A DNA stretch of 64,000 bases from Phytophthora hibernalis (Eukaryota; Oomycota; Peronosporomycetes; Peronosporales; Peronosporaceae): NCBI GenBank assembly GCA_012656075.1, contig JAAKBF010000091.1, positions 310,001 through 374,000 on the forward strand. The letters run 5' to 3'. Each line of letters starts with the position of its first letter. The stretch's first letter is position 1. Below the pieces are notes generated by a model. The model was not told where the DNA came from and did not search any database. It saw only the letters and a program-made list of their open reading frames with translations. Of this stretch, positions 24,110 through 34,571 are shown piece by piece. A program made the position numbers and the translations under genes.

Positions 24110-25771
24110 CTAATGCCGTCGCCTACGACGCTGACCGCCGCCGCCTGGACCTCGGTTACCGCCGGAGCTCTCATCCCGACCTTTTCGTTTACGAGAGTCA
24201 CGGTCTCGGGATCGCGAGCGTCCGCCTCGATCTCCTCGGCTTCGCCCACCCTGCTCTTTTTTCTCCTGGTCTCCTGCTGCAGCCCCACCGCGGCCTTCGC
24301 GCTCCCGAGGTCGCCCTTGATCACGGTCCCGGCCACGATCCCGGTCGCGCCCGCTATCACGATCCGGTTCACGACCACGGCCACCATCCCGTGGGCGACC
24401 GCTACTAGGACGATCGCGCTCACGGCCGCTGTCACGACCCCGATCACGACCAACGTCACGATCGCGCTCACGACCAGCGTCACGATCGCGATCACGCTCT
24501 CCACTGGCACGGCTCCTATCACGATCACGGTCCCGACCACGCTCTCGATCTTTGTCTTTTTCTCGGTCGCGACCTCGATCCTTTTCGTTGGAATCCTTGC
24601 TCTCGGCAGCGTCCCGACGCCCACTGCCTCGCGAGTCGTCGCGACGCGGACGAGAACGGGATCTCGAGCGATCGCGGCTAGCCTCTCTCAATTTACTACC
24701 GCCGTATCTCCTGTCGTCGCGGTCGTCCTTACCACCGCGGCCACGTTCGTCAAAGCCGCCTCGGCCGCCACCTCGACCCCGGCCACCACCTGGGCCTCCC
24801 ATCCAAGGAGGCCCACCTCGTCCCGGCCCAGCGCCCCAGGGTGCGCCGCCCATTGGGGGCCCATTCCAGTTCTGCTGACCCATGAAGCCTGGGGTGGGCC
24901 CATCCCAGGATGCCAGCCCCGCGGGGTGGCCCCATAAGCCCACCAGGTCCTCCGAGAGGCGCTGCCCCATTCTGTTCGTCCCCTTCAGGCTTCATCTGTC
25001 CTGGGAACCCGCGGCCCTGCATCTTGGCATCTCGTTCGCGCATGGCCTGCTGGTTCGCAGCATTCACCGCTTGTCTCGACGCTTGCTCTCTCGACTTCTC
25101 CATGGCCAGGTCCCGTCTCAGCCTCAGCTGTCTCGCTGCATATTCTCTCCACGTGTGTTCGTCAAAGCCGTAATTAAAGTAGTCCGAGATGTCCACGCCA
25201 GGTTTGCGCCAGGGCCTGTCCTCCAGCAGGTCAATGTCCACATCGAAGGCCGTGCGTCGTCCTCCGAACATGGCCATGTCGTCCATTCCGTCCCCGTCGA
25301 GTCTCCGTCTCCTGGCTGCTGGGATCCTGGCGAAGCTCCAGCTCCTGCAGCTCCAGTCGCGCCATTCTGCGGACCGCCGAAGCTGCCGCGCACGAAGCGG
25401 TTGCCGCCGCCCGTGAAGCGCAGCGTGGGTTTCGAGTCTGCGTGGGCCGAACTGAGCACGATGGCCACGTCCTCATCGTCCTCATCATCGTCCGAGTCGG
25501 CCGCCGGGTCTGCACTGGCCTTAACGCCATTGTTGGCAGCAGCCGCCTCCGCTGCAGCTTCCGCCTGCGATGTGGCGGACGCGTTGAGCTGGATGGAGAC
25601 GCCTCCGTAGAGCTCCTCGTCCTCGTCCTCCTCGACCTTCTCGGCCTCTTTCTTGACGCTCTCCGTCTCCCACGTGGCCCTGGATTCCTCTGTCTTGGCC
25701 TCCTCCTTGACGCCGCCGCCTGGGCGCTGCGTGGTCACCAGCACATCCTCGCCAAAGTCCTCGTCCTCCAT
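24110..25771 (-). CDS. Pre-mRNA polyadenylation factor FIP1
   Basis: The N-terminus is acidic (MEDEDFGEDVLVTTQRPGGG). The middle holds the Fip1 motif, RPWRKPGVDISDYFNYGFDE with HTWREYAARQ, which binds CPSF30. The tail is glycine-rich and then Arg/Asp/Glu dipeptide-rich (RDRDRGRDRDQGRPREREGR), as in plant and animal FIP1, and ends GGGGQRRRRRH. FIP1 links poly(A) polymerase to CPSF and binds U-rich RNA. Two frame switches: a four-C run at 25292-25295, where GGGGG would restore DSTGDGMDDMAMF, and a four-C run at 24917-24920, where one G fewer restores PPRGLASWDGPT. Both are homopolymer indels. Intron-free as read. Divergent from the eL21 gene. Confidence 0.88.
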
Positions 25772-26025
25772 GGCGGGTTATCCGGATATGACACCTCGAA
25801 GGGGATGTTGTGTAGCCTACACAAACGGGTTTGCCGACCCGACCCACCCGTTGTCGTACTTTACGGGATAGTACGAGTATGTACTGGAAGCGACGTGATT
25901 GGCTCGTGACGTCGTACACTTGGTGTTTGTATGCTGGCGCCTCCGCGGCCAATAGTTTCGCGGCCCACAGAGCCCCGAGCCTCGCCGACTCACGCAGTTC
26001 TTCTTGTCTCGTTCGACTTTTGCAG

Positions 26026-26355
26026 GTAAGCGAGGCGTCATGTCTTCTGAGCGATGGGGAGCAAATGCAGCTGTGATTAGTGGGGGATACGTGGGGACAG
26101 ATGCACCAATCAATCCGGGACGGAAACACCCGCAAGAACGAGCTTCTGAGCGTACAAAGTGACGGAGATACAGGCGATCAAGTAACGCAGAGATATATGT
26201 CTACAACGCTCCGTCCCGAAAAGATTCCTCTGTTTCCAGCGCTGTTTCCACTACGACCACATGCACAGCGCTCCCTCTACACGTCGCAGGCCTCGGCTCA
26301 CTCTCACGATGCCTGGAAGCTCAGTTGCTAACGTATTTGTGGTGCCTTCCTACAG
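26026..26355 (+). other. Probable 5'UTR intron of the eL21 gene
   Basis: A strong donor (TTGCAG|GTAAGCG, 26026) and an acceptor (CTTCCTACAG|TTTAG, ending 26355) bracket 330 bp just before the eL21 ATG. Short leader introns are common in ribosomal protein genes. No transcript data here; called from splice consensus and position. Confidence 0.45.
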
Positions 26356-26366
26356 TTTAGTCAAAG

Positions 26367-26849
26367 ATGCCGCACTCCTTCGGTTACCGCGCTCGCACGC
26401 GCGACATGTTCGCGCGCCCGTTCCGTCAGAGCGGCATGATCAAGATGTCGACGTACCTGCGCACGTTCAAGGTGGGCGACTACGTGGACATCAAGGCCAA
26501 CGGTGCCGTGCAGAAGGGCATGCCCCACAAGTACTACCACGGCCGTACTGGCCGCGTGTACAACGTGACCAAGCGTGCCGTCGGCGTGCGTGTGAACAAG
26601 ATCGTGGGCAACCGCATCATCCACAAGCACATCAACGTGCGCATTGAGCACGTGCACCAGTCCAAGTGCCGTCTGGGCTTCCTCACGCGCGTCAAGGAGA
26701 ACGAGCTGAAGAAGAAAGAGGCTCGCGCCACCGGCGTGCGCGCTCAGATCAAGCGTCTCCCCGCGCAGCCCAAGGCCGCCTACACCCTGAAGACCAAGGG
26801 CACCACGCCCATCACCATGGCGGCGCAGCCGTTCGTGGACCTCATGTAA
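26367..26849 (+). CDS. 60S ribosomal protein eL21
   Basis: A single-exon frame of 160 residues covers the whole family: MPHSFGYRARTRDMFARPFR, the core motif KVGDYVDIKANGAVQKGMPH, KYYHGRTGRVYNVTKRAVGV, and a C-terminus ending AAQPFVDLM. eL21 is a eukaryote/archaeal large-subunit protein near the central protuberance and 5S rRNA. Length matches the usual 160. No frame problem, and third positions are strongly G/C, as expected for a highly expressed gene. Certain. Confidence 0.98.
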   Translation: MPHSFGYRARTRDMFARPFRQSGMIKMSTYLRTFKVGDYVDIKANGAVQKGMPHKYYHGRTGRVYNVTKRAVGVRVNKIVGNRIIHKHINVRIEHVHQSKCRLGFLTRVKENELKKKEARATGVRAQIKRLPAQPKAAYTLKTKGTTPITMAAQPFVDLM

Positions 26850-27187
26850 GCGGCTTTGGTGGTAAACACTGTAGCAACTTGTTGTTGGGGACTGGCGCTC
26901 GGCTTGAGGTCGGCTTGAGGCGGGACGGACAGTCGTAACTCCCAACGAGCTGGGCAAAATGAAAGAACGAGTCGAATCCACTGCATCTGCTTGTTTTTCA
27001 TTGCTGTCTAACGTTATTAATACTTCGAAGTTTCAATCTACAGTATCATGAGACGATGGTGATACTATCGAATTGAGACCTCAAAAACGTCATACCGTAC
27101 TTATTCGAGCTGTTTCGGTTCTCGCTATCAATCGCGATTCGCGAATCCAAAGCCATTTCCACATTTCGTGACGCTTCACCTCTAGCG
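26850..27187. other. Gene-free interval between eL21 and the PIH1 gene
   Basis: About 340 bp holding the 3' end of eL21 and the promoter of the next plus-strand gene. A near-duplicate GGCTTGAGGTCGGCTTGAGG occurs near 26899. Nothing else recognisable. Confidence 0.35.
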
Positions 27188-29432
27188 ATGGATGTGCCAA
27201 TGGACGACGCGGCCATGGAGCAGTACGCAGACGTACGTGACACCACTACCATTGCATATTAAAGTCCTGTGAATTATGTGTGGAATGGCTGATGAACTCC
27301 CTCCCACCGCCTCGTGGTTGTGCTGCCCAGTTACTGGACAACTTGGAGAAGACGGACCCGGAGGGCTACAAGCAGTTTATCGCCACGATGCAGAGCCAAT
27401 TGCAGTCCGCAGGGTTGGGTCCAGAGTCGGCGGTTGGTGTACCACAGGTTGATGCCGATGCGGCGCTCTTTGACATGCTCAAGGGCACTGCAGGGGCGAG
27501 AGGAGCCACAGACAGCAATGCACCAGGTTCGAAGTGGCACATGGGAATCTTGGTCTTTGGTGATGCGTAGTTAATCAATGTGCTGTACGATGCAATTGAT
27601 ATGGAGCAGATTTTAAGCCGCGGTTTCCTGGTGACAAAGTCATGGGGGACGACGGTCTGAAAGCCACGCCGGAAGGAGTACCTTTTACCTTGCTCGAGGG
27701 AAGGTGTATGGGGAAGGGACTAAGTATAATGTTTGTGATTGCTAGATGTACATCAATGTGAAGTCTGGATTCGTGATGAAGACAAGTGACGTCAAGAACA
27801 AAAGAAGGCGAGACTGTTCAACCCTCGTATTCAGTCCGCAACGCAACGTCTGACATTGTCCGGTGAATTGCTGTATGGAGTAGGTATTCGTGAATGTGGT
27901 CTACGCCGATGAAATCCAAGCCTTCTCTGAGAAGAAGAAGCTGGACGATGAAGGAAAGGAACAAGAGGTGAGACCTTGTATAGTGCTACTGTAATGCTTG
28001 CTTGGTCCAATGGCATAACTTGCGATTTATGGTAAAGGGAATTCATGTTCCTTTAAGCCTCGGGGCGCCCCATGAGGTGAAGGACAAGAAGGGCGTGGGT
28101 GCGCTGGCATTTGATGTAGCAGTGAACACGAAGGTTGTTGAAGACTGTCAAGCAGACAAAACAGGCACATTCCGTAACTTCGTCTGTGAACTGGCAATTG
28201 AGTACATCGATCAAAAGGTATGAGCGCTTTCTACATACAAGTAAGACTAGTTAAAGCTTACTGACACGCTGCGCTGCATCTAGTACAAAATCAAGCTCGA
28301 CGACCGCTATAAACTACCCCGATTGACGTACCGTGGAGAACTACCCCCGCCGAAGCACTATATTCGCAAAACTCAGGCACCAATTATCCAAGAAGTGGCT
28401 ACGGGTAACTCCGGAACTTCCAAGCAAACAGACAGAGCGAAAATTACAGCGCAAAAGGCATCAAAAGCTGCTAGGGCATCCAACACTGCTGTAGCGCACT
28501 TTGAGGTATTCGAAGAGCGTGGGGATAACCGAACAATCTGCTCAAGGCTCCATTCCGCGATGAAGGGCAGTGAACCATTATCACCACAGGTACTTGAGCA
28601 AGCCGGAACTCGACTGGTCGTCTCTATTCGGTTCGAAAACAAACTGCAAGGTGCTAGTGATGTCGCCATGGAGCTCCAAACCGAGCTCCTAAATGTTAAG
28701 GCGGCCACTCATCATGATTTAGGTACGTGCAAAGATTTTGTTGACTTTGCTGCGGCAAGAACTAAGAACTGGTGGCCTTGTCTAGAAATCTTTCTCCCGT
28801 ATCCAGTCAAAGTAGATACTGCAAAAGTTTGCTTGGACCGAACCAGCAACACGATGGAGATTTCCCTCACTGTCGATAAGTCCTGGAATACTGTTGGTCC
28901 TGATTGCGGATCTGCACCGTGGCTTCTTGCGCGAGCATTAAACGAAGATAATGAGGCAGAAACTAGAGCGAATGAAGACGAAGAAACGTCTGCCGGTTTT
29001 GTCCAACAGAAACCCAAGTCATTGGTGGAGATGTTCCACCTCGCGAATACCGCCGACTCGAACGAAGCTCTGTCTAACGCTGGACCTACGTCGAAGGCTC
29101 CACGATGGGACCCTGTGATGGAAGACGAGGAGCTACCAGAGGACCGATTCCATCGCAAAGACATGATGTCAATGCACATTTTGGAGCAGCGGCGGATTGA
29201 GCGTGAAGAAAAAGCAAAAGAATCGGAAGAGAAGCGAAAGAAGAGGCGTGCCGAGGTGGAGGAAATGCAGAAGAAGGCGGAAGAGGCTGGAAAGACCTGG
29301 CGCGAAATGTATCCTAGCGAGCCGGAGACAACATACATCGACATGGAGGACATTGTGCGGCAGGAGAAAGAAAGGCTTGATCGCCATCAGCAACAGCAAA
29401 AGAAAACGAGGACCCAACTAGAGAGTGCATGA
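27188..29432 (+). CDS. PIH1-domain protein with C-terminal CS-like region (dynein/R2TP assembly)
   Basis: A small first exon (MDVPMDDAAMEQYAD, 27188-27232) is followed by at least six more. The PIH1 domain is spread over exons carrying KVMGDDGLKATPEGV, VFVNVVYADEIQAFSEKKK, GIHVPLSLGAPHEVKDKKGV and VAVNTKVVEDC, ending YKIKLDDRYKLPRLTYRGEL. A later intron (28723-28785, 63 bp) joins ...HHDLEIFLPYPVKVDTAKVC, resembling the CS/Hsp20-like beta-sandwich. The tail is a Lys/Glu-rich helix (REEKAKESEEKRKKRRAEVE). PIH proteins bring Hsp90/R2TP to clients; DNAAF2, PIH1D2 and MOT48 assemble axonemal dyneins. Which paralogue this is remains unclear. Splice sites between 27700 and 27890 are uncertain (a 42-bp intron and a weak donor). 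It converges on PLPBP. Confidence 0.8.
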
Positions 29433-29555
29433 CTACCGAGAACGCAAAACGTGCGGCTGCGAAGTGGTCCGAGAACAACAAGCACGGAAGCCTAGACTTG
29501 CAATCTGCATTGGCATTTGATCTGCTCTAAGATAATACAGATTCACGGAGACGAT

Positions 29556-30407
29556 CTACTCCTTGTTAGCGTAGTTGCGAACACCAAAAATGGTCGAACC
29601 CACACGAACATGTGTGCTTCCGCAGGAAATCTACCACCACAACAAAAACAGTAACAAGAAAATCAGCACAATTCCAAACCTACAACAAACTCAACTTTAA
29701 AATGCTCACCGCAAGTTCGTAGTCACCGGACATGCCCATGCTAAGAGCCAAATCTGCCTCAGACTTCCCAATAGCCTCAGCCACAGTCTTACGGCACGCC
29801 ACCAGACGGTCAAAGCACTCGGACGTGGTGTCTCCGTAACGTCCAATAGTCATCAGTCCCGTAAGGTTGAGGTGTTCACAGGACGTCGCAATGTGGCGGG
29901 CCAACTCGACGGAGCTGTCAGCGTCACTGCCCGACTTCTGCTCCTCCTCACTGGTGTTCACCTGCACCATGACGTTGAGCTTCTCAGGCGGAACTCGCCC
30001 GACGCCTTGTTCAGCGCATTGGCGATCTTGATGGAGTCCACGGTCTCCACCACGAACAAGTTGGGGACGTCACGCACGAGCGGCTTGGCCTTGTTGGACT
30101 GCACGTGGCCAATGTAGTGCCACTTGACGTCAGCCGGGAGCAGCGGCGCCTTCTGCACCAGCTCCTGGATCTGTGTATCAATAATATACCACAAATAAGA
30201 GCGAATTGCCATAAATAGAGGACTAATGTGGTAAATTACGTAGTTCTCGCCGAAGTGGCGCTGGTCCGCCTCGTACGCCTCCTGCAGATCCTCGAGGGGT
30301 TTGGTCTTGCTCACAGCCACCAGTGTACACTGCTGCTTCCACGCGCTGTTGGCTACCGCCTCCGCTACTTTGGCGCGCACCGCCAGCAAGTTCTTCGCCA
30401 CTGCCAT
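29556..30407 (-). CDS. Pyridoxal-phosphate homeostasis protein (PLPBP/YggS)
   Basis: Exon 1 (30407-30240) has the PLP-lysine region TLVAVSKTKPLEDLQEAYEA and the family motif FGENY. A 69-bp intron (30171-30239) leads to IQELVQKAPLLPADVKWHYI with GHVQSNKAKPL. The strand carrying MVQVNTSEEEQKSG and HLNLTGLMTIGRYG follows. A second intron (GTGAGC...GGTAG, ending 29629) joins ISCGSTHVRVGSTIFGVRNY, stop 29556-29558. These single-domain fold-type III proteins buffer free PLP and have no known catalytic activity. One frame break lies at a CCC run, 29998-30000; GGGG instead of GGG gives ...ASGRVPPEKLNVMVQVN. The last exon is easily missed because it is only 24 codons. Confidence 0.93.
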
Positions 30408-30962
30408 CTTGAACAATTTTAATCAACAAAAAATGCCAAAGCCTATTAAAACGAATATATAAGCCTATGCAAGAACATAGCTTTGCAAGTTGAAGCGAGC
30501 ATGTTATGTCGTAACCATTGCTCAATGTCGTTCGAAGTTTTGCTAAGCTACATTTAGTTCCATATGAGGAGGTCCTGGTACAGGTATTAGTGACGTCGAG
30601 TGTGTGACTGAAATTTCTCAGTTGCTACACCAATAGTTGATTTATGCAGCTTAGATGTCCAGCAACATCCAATGTTGCGCCGAGACTCCGTGGATTCGTG
30701 GTTTCCACCTCGGGGTCGTCGACCCAGTGACGGTGTTCTTAAAAACAATTCTGCAGCCCAGTAAACAGAAGTACCAATGCTATTTGCGTACATGGACATG
30801 CTGATAACCAAGTCAGACCGACCAAAAGAAATTCTGTGAAAGCCAACAATCTACGTAATTACACAACAACGAGCGGAATGTATTTGCATAAAAGGTTGTT
30901 GTGCGCAGACTTGAATTGGCTAGTGAGTTAACACGCTTCGCTGTACTTACAAACCTGACGAA
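30408..30962. other. Gene-free AT-richer interval
   Basis: About 550 bp between PLPBP and the Ser/Asp-rich membrane protein. Only scattered short frames. No repeat, tRNA or palindrome stands out. Confidence 0.4.
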
Positions 30963-31112
30963 CTGTCTTCCGATCGAGCGAGCAAGTCACTGGTCTCGTC
31001 GTCTTCGAACGATGAATGTCAATCAGCAGCTGAAGCACTATCTTCCGATCGAGAGAGCGAGTCACTGATTTCGTCGTCTGTGGACGACGAATGCCAATCA
31101 GCAGCCGAAGCA
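30963..31112 (-). repeat. 75-bp tandem repeat, two copies, at the end of the Ser/Asp-rich gene
   Basis: Units at about 30963-31037 and 31038-31112 share CTTCCGATCGAG, AGTCACTG and AATCAGCAGC. On the minus strand each codes for ...SRSEDSASAAD-W-HSS.... In the distal copy the Trp codon TGG is TGA (31019-31021), so translation stops inside the repeat. Confidence 0.75.
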
Positions 31113-31903
31113 CTATCTTCCATCGAGGAATCTTGTGACCCTGAGATCGAATCGAAAATCCAATTGTCCAAGGAAGCGTCTGTGGATTCCGAGCCCAAGA
31201 CCAGGAAATCTTGCTCACTGCCCGCTGACGCGCTCTGCGACTCGGATACGTCAGACGTCGAGCCCTCGAAAGATCCGAGCTGTGAGCCGTCCGTCCAGGT
31301 TTCTAGTGGGTTAAGGATAACCTCTTCAAAGGACGAGGCATCTGTACTGTGGTTCGATCCACTCGCCGATTCGTTGCGCAAATCCGTCAAACCAACAGTT
31401 GCCTCGCTTGACGAGGCATCCGTACTGTGGTTCGATCCACTCGCCGATTCATCGTGCAGGCCCGTCAAACCAGCAGTTGCTTCACTTGGCGAGTCGTCTG
31501 AAGTGTCAACCGACGAGTCCTCCGATTTGTCGGTAGAGGAAGAGTTGGGCGTGGATTCATCCGCCAACGTCGATCCAGTCGCACCATTATCAGCTGCAAG
31601 GCTGCTTGACCCGCTCACGATCGTGACTCCACCGATATTAGCGTTTGATGGACCCGCGGCGCTCTCTGTCGCGCTTGTGGTCTGTGACCCGTTGTTCATG
31701 CTCGCGATCGCGATGACACCGAAAACCACGCCACACACGAGCAGCAACGCAATCGCCCCGCGGGTGGCCCAAGGGCGCGGCATTGGAACCGGCACCGACC
31801 GCAAAACTGGAATTCGTGTGAGTGCTCCGCCTTCCATCTCCTCGAGGCGGTCGAAACCACCACCACTTGGGTGGTACAGCAGATTGTTGTTCTCGGTCAT
31901 CAT
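31019..31903 (-). CDS. Ser/Asp-rich single-pass membrane protein with internal repeats
   Basis: From MMTENNNLLYHPSGGGFDRL (ATG 31903) the protein has a 50-residue N-terminus, one transmembrane helix (AIALLLVCGVVFGVIAIAS) and about 220 residues of Ser, Asp, Thr and Glu. With several Arg before the helix and no signal peptide, a type II (N-inside) orientation is likely, with a low-complexity outer or lumenal tail. The tail holds two 26-residue repeats (ESASGSNHSTDASS core; DNA 31332-31487) and terminal 25-residue repeats. Translation ends at a TGA that replaces a repeat Trp codon; the same frame stays open for another 20 or so codons to a natural TAA. Upstream in-frame text to 32170 is less protein-like. 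No family recognised; such tails suit a cell-surface or heavily glycosylated protein. Confidence 0.6.
   Translation of the reverse strand: MMTENNNLLYHPSGGGFDRLEEMEGGALTRIPVLRSVPVPMPRPWATRGAIALLLVCGVVFGVIAIASMNNGSQTTSATESAAGPSNANIGGVTIVSGSSSLAADNGATGSTLADESTPNSSSTDKSEDSSVDTSDDSPSEATAGLTGLHDESASGSNHSTDASSSEATVGLTDLRNESASGSNHSTDASSFEEVILNPLETWTDGSQLGSFEGSTSDVSESQSASAGSEQDFLVLGSESTDASLDNWIFDSISGSQDSSMEDSASAADWHSSSTDDEISDSLSRSEDSASAAD
31332..31487 (-). repeat. 78-bp tandem duplication inside the Ser/Asp-rich gene
   Basis: Two units of 78 bp (31332-31409 and 31410-31487), each containing GGTTCGATCCACTCGCCGAT. Period is a multiple of three, so the frame is kept and a 26-residue peptide is doubled. 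Differences are mostly single substitutions, pointing to a fairly recent duplication. Confidence 0.85.
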
Positions 31904-32316
31904 GTTTGCGGACTTGTTAGCGAATCCTTCAAAAGACTCCAACCAGGTCTTTTGTCGTATGTGAACTGCAGCACTCGAGTGGAGAAATGACCACCTGCAT
32001 TGACCACCAACGTCAGTCCGTTTGAAACGAATGAGCTGCGACCGATCTATCAATATTTCCGCCACCACATCCCACACAACCTCAAAAATAGTCCTCAGTC
32101 GACTATTATCACCCACCCCACTCAACCAGCCAAACTGGTATTGCCACTCATCCCATGAAGCAAAATCCAAGAAACAAAACCAACATGAGACCTACATTGT
32201 AGCAGCTTCAACGTGTTACTGATGTGCCACACACTAAATATACAAACAAAAGTATTGTGTACCCTTAGCCCCAATCGGTGACCTATTTCTGTTATTCGTG
32301 ACCACTCGACAGAGGA
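31904..32316. other. 413-bp divergent intergenic region
   Basis: Separates the starts of the Ser/Asp-rich protein (minus) and the HA-repeat protein (plus); presumably holds both promoters. An upstream in-frame extension of the minus gene is possible to 32170. No motif identified. Confidence 0.35.
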
Positions 32317-33455
32317 ATGCTGCGCGCATTCCTCCCCGGACGCGGCGGCTTGCCACGACGGCTACATGCCATTCCATGCAGCACTTCAAGTCTTGTGAAA
32401 TTCTCCAGCGTCTATTCTACTTCCCCATCAATTAGGCACGTGCGAATCGACCTGTGGAGTGCGCGCGCGTGGGTTGAAAAATCGCCCCTGCGCTGCAGAT
32501 TTTCCTGGCTCTAGAGAACCACCTGATGGTCCCTCTCAAGTTCATTGTGCCTGATGGAGACGCTCAATGGCCCGTGGAGGCGTGGGGTTACCCGTTGGGG
32601 TTACACTGCAGGAACCTGCGCGTGATCAAGATACAGGGGAAGAAGGTGCCGTTCTTCGCTTTGGACGACCTGGAAACGCTCGACTTTCCGTGGGATATGC
32701 GGCAACGCAAGTGGGAGGTGCTGGTGCTGCCTTCTCTCAAGAAATTCTACGAGATCAATAGCCACAGTGACATCCCCAACACTTTCGTGGTACCCAAGGA
32801 CGACCCCCAATGGCCCGGACTGCTGTGGGGTTTTCGACTGGGACAGACGGTCATGAGTATGAGGTATGCAGGCACTTACAAGGCTCAACAGATCGCTTCC
32901 GAGGACGAACTGGACGCTATCGGATTTTCTGCTGTATCGTGGAAGGAGCGCCAATGGAAGACGAAGATATTGCCGGCGCTCGTGGTGTTCAGACGCGAAT
33001 TCGGACACTGCAATGTGAATTTCAACTTTGTGGTACCGAAGGACCGCAAGTGGCCGAAAGCATCACGAGGGTTGAGACTCGGGGCTACTGTTGCCAACAT
33101 GCGCTGTAGAGGCAACTATGATGAGATGGTGCAGCGAGACAAGCACAAACTGAACGAGATTGGATTCGTGTGGAACCCGGAAGACCAAAGGTGGACCGAG
33201 AAGATCATGCCAGCGTTCGAGGCGTACCGCGACATATGCAACGCCAGATGGGTGCCTGTCGACTTTGTTGTGCCCGATGAATGCCCTTGGCCAGAGAAAT
33301 CGCGTGGATTGAGACTAGGTAACGTCTTCATGAAGATTCGACATGCAGGAGCGTACTCGTCATATCTAGAAAGAGATGGGGATCGCCTGGAAGCGCTTGG
33401 GTACGACTTCAAGGCGCCGTACGATCAGCTTGTGGTTGTGAGGAATACGTGGTGA
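32317..33455 (+). CDS. Helicase-associated (HA) domain repeat protein, probably mitochondrial
   Basis: The N-terminus (MLRAFLPGRGGLPRRLHAIP) is Arg/Ser-rich with almost no acidic residues, like a mitochondrial presequence. Four HA-type units follow, each with an aromatic-rich WxxKxLPAL helix, a (F)VVPxDxxWP strand and a GxxLG turn, for example FVVPKDDPQWPGLLWGFRLG and FVVPKDRKWPKASRGLRLGA. HA repeats occur in arrays in bacterial helicases and in many stand-alone stramenopile proteins, where function is unknown. The frame breaks at A5, 32477-32481; six As would read WVEKIAPALQIFLALENHLM, a normal HA unit. It ends ...QLVVVRNTW at 33455. Intron-free as read. Confidence 0.85.
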
Positions 33456-33679
33456 GGGCCATTGCCTTTGCATGTTTTGAGGACGATTCCAGCACAGAAT
33501 CTGCAGATACTGTATCTCACATAGATCTTAGACTACGTAGTTTGCATTCTTTATGTTTCATCGCCCGAGGTAACCAGGAACTTTTTGTAGTTGTTCTGAA
33601 AGTGGCCTCCAACTTTTTGAAAGAGGGCGTCTGCGACTTAGACTGGGAATATCAATTTGGTAGTGGGGGCGTGTAACGA

Positions 33680-34318
33680 AGCATCTGTGGCTTTCAACCA
33701 CACGTACGATAAGGTCGACGGCGTGCCCTCGGTGCTGGGGAAGCTCTTCGAGCCACTGGTGAAGAAGTACGGACCCGAATCTAGTGACTCGGACTAGGAG
33801 GAGGAAGAACAGGAAGAAGACGGCAAGTCCAAGTTTAACAGCGTGATGTACTCCCCATTGACACGTTCCCTCCCGAGTACGTGTGTACGACCCCGTGTTC
33901 AATGAGTGCAAGCCGAGCACTGCTCCGACCTCGTGCTCACCAAGTACAACCGCACGGTGGTGGAGCTGCTGGAGGTGGAACAGTAGATCGCGGAGGGTAT
34001 CACGCTCGAAGTGGTGGACAAGATAGTCAAGAAGAACAACAACAACAAGATCGAGGAGGCTGCCAAGCGGAAGGAAAACTGCAAGGTAGGTCAACATCAA
34101 GGACGCTAGCAAAAGCCTGGGCAAGAAGTTTGACCGCAGCTCGTCGCTGTCCAAGACGGACCAGGACCAACAACCAATCCAGCTGCAGGGCTACTACGCC
34201 ACGGAGATGCTGGACGTGCTGCCGGAGTTGTTCAGCGTGCACGAAGCCCAGATCGTCGTCATCGACGAACCCATCAAGCCCGCCAAGACCACCAAGAAGG
34301 GAGGAGGCAAAAAGTAGT
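33680..34318 (+). pseudogene. Decayed fragment of an unrecognised helical-repeat protein
   Basis: Protein-like text appears in several frames. First comes NHTYDKVDGVPSVLGKLFEP with LVKKYGPESSDSD, then a TAG (33795-33797) where acidic residues continue. Next are a stretch with LTKYNRTVVELLEVEQ, another TAG (33984-33986) and IAEGITLEVVDKIVKKNNNN. The 3' part reads YYATEMLDVLPELFSVHEAQ and ends TTKKGGGKK. Both stops are TAG where CAG or GAG would be expected, and there are frame changes as well. That is more decay than the homopolymer errors elsewhere show. The F-x2-Y...KKYG pattern recurs on the opposite strand at 34330-34571. No start codon or promoter is evident. Confidence 0.6.
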
Positions 34319-34329
34319 TGCTCTTCTTC

Positions 34330-34571
34330 GTTAGCGCCGTCGAACTGCTCGTTCTCTGTAGGTTCAAGCCCGTACTTCCTCACGAGTACCGAGAACAGCT
34401 GCGCTCCAGCACACCGTCAATCTCGTGCATCTTGTCGTCATTGTACTTGTGGTAGAAGCGCGTGAAGCACTCGCGGTGCAGAGACATGCTGGCGACGATC
34501 TCCTGCTTTGCACTCGTCACTGTCCGTGGAGTCTTGAAGCACATTCGTCGCTCCCCTCGCAACATTTCCAA
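34330..34571 (-). pseudogene. Inverted fragment of the same helical-repeat family
   Basis: Reads MLRGERRMCFKTPRTVTSAK, then RECFTRFYHKYNDDKMHEID, then in another frame QLFSVLVRKYGLEPTENEQF. The FYHKY...VRKYG spacing matches FNHTY...VKKYG of the neighbouring plus-strand fragment, so the two look like related repeat units in opposite orientation. It runs out in a Glu-rich tail at about 34330. Too short and broken to be a complete gene. Confidence 0.45.

Noticed and set aside
24044..24937. Long plus-strand frame rich in Thr/Ala/Ile
   Set aside because: It is the antisense shadow of the Arg/Asp dipeptide tail of FIP1.
31350..31442. Two GGTTCGATCC boxes resembling tRNA T-loops
   Set aside because: They are part of a 78-bp coding duplication; no tRNA-like stems flank them.
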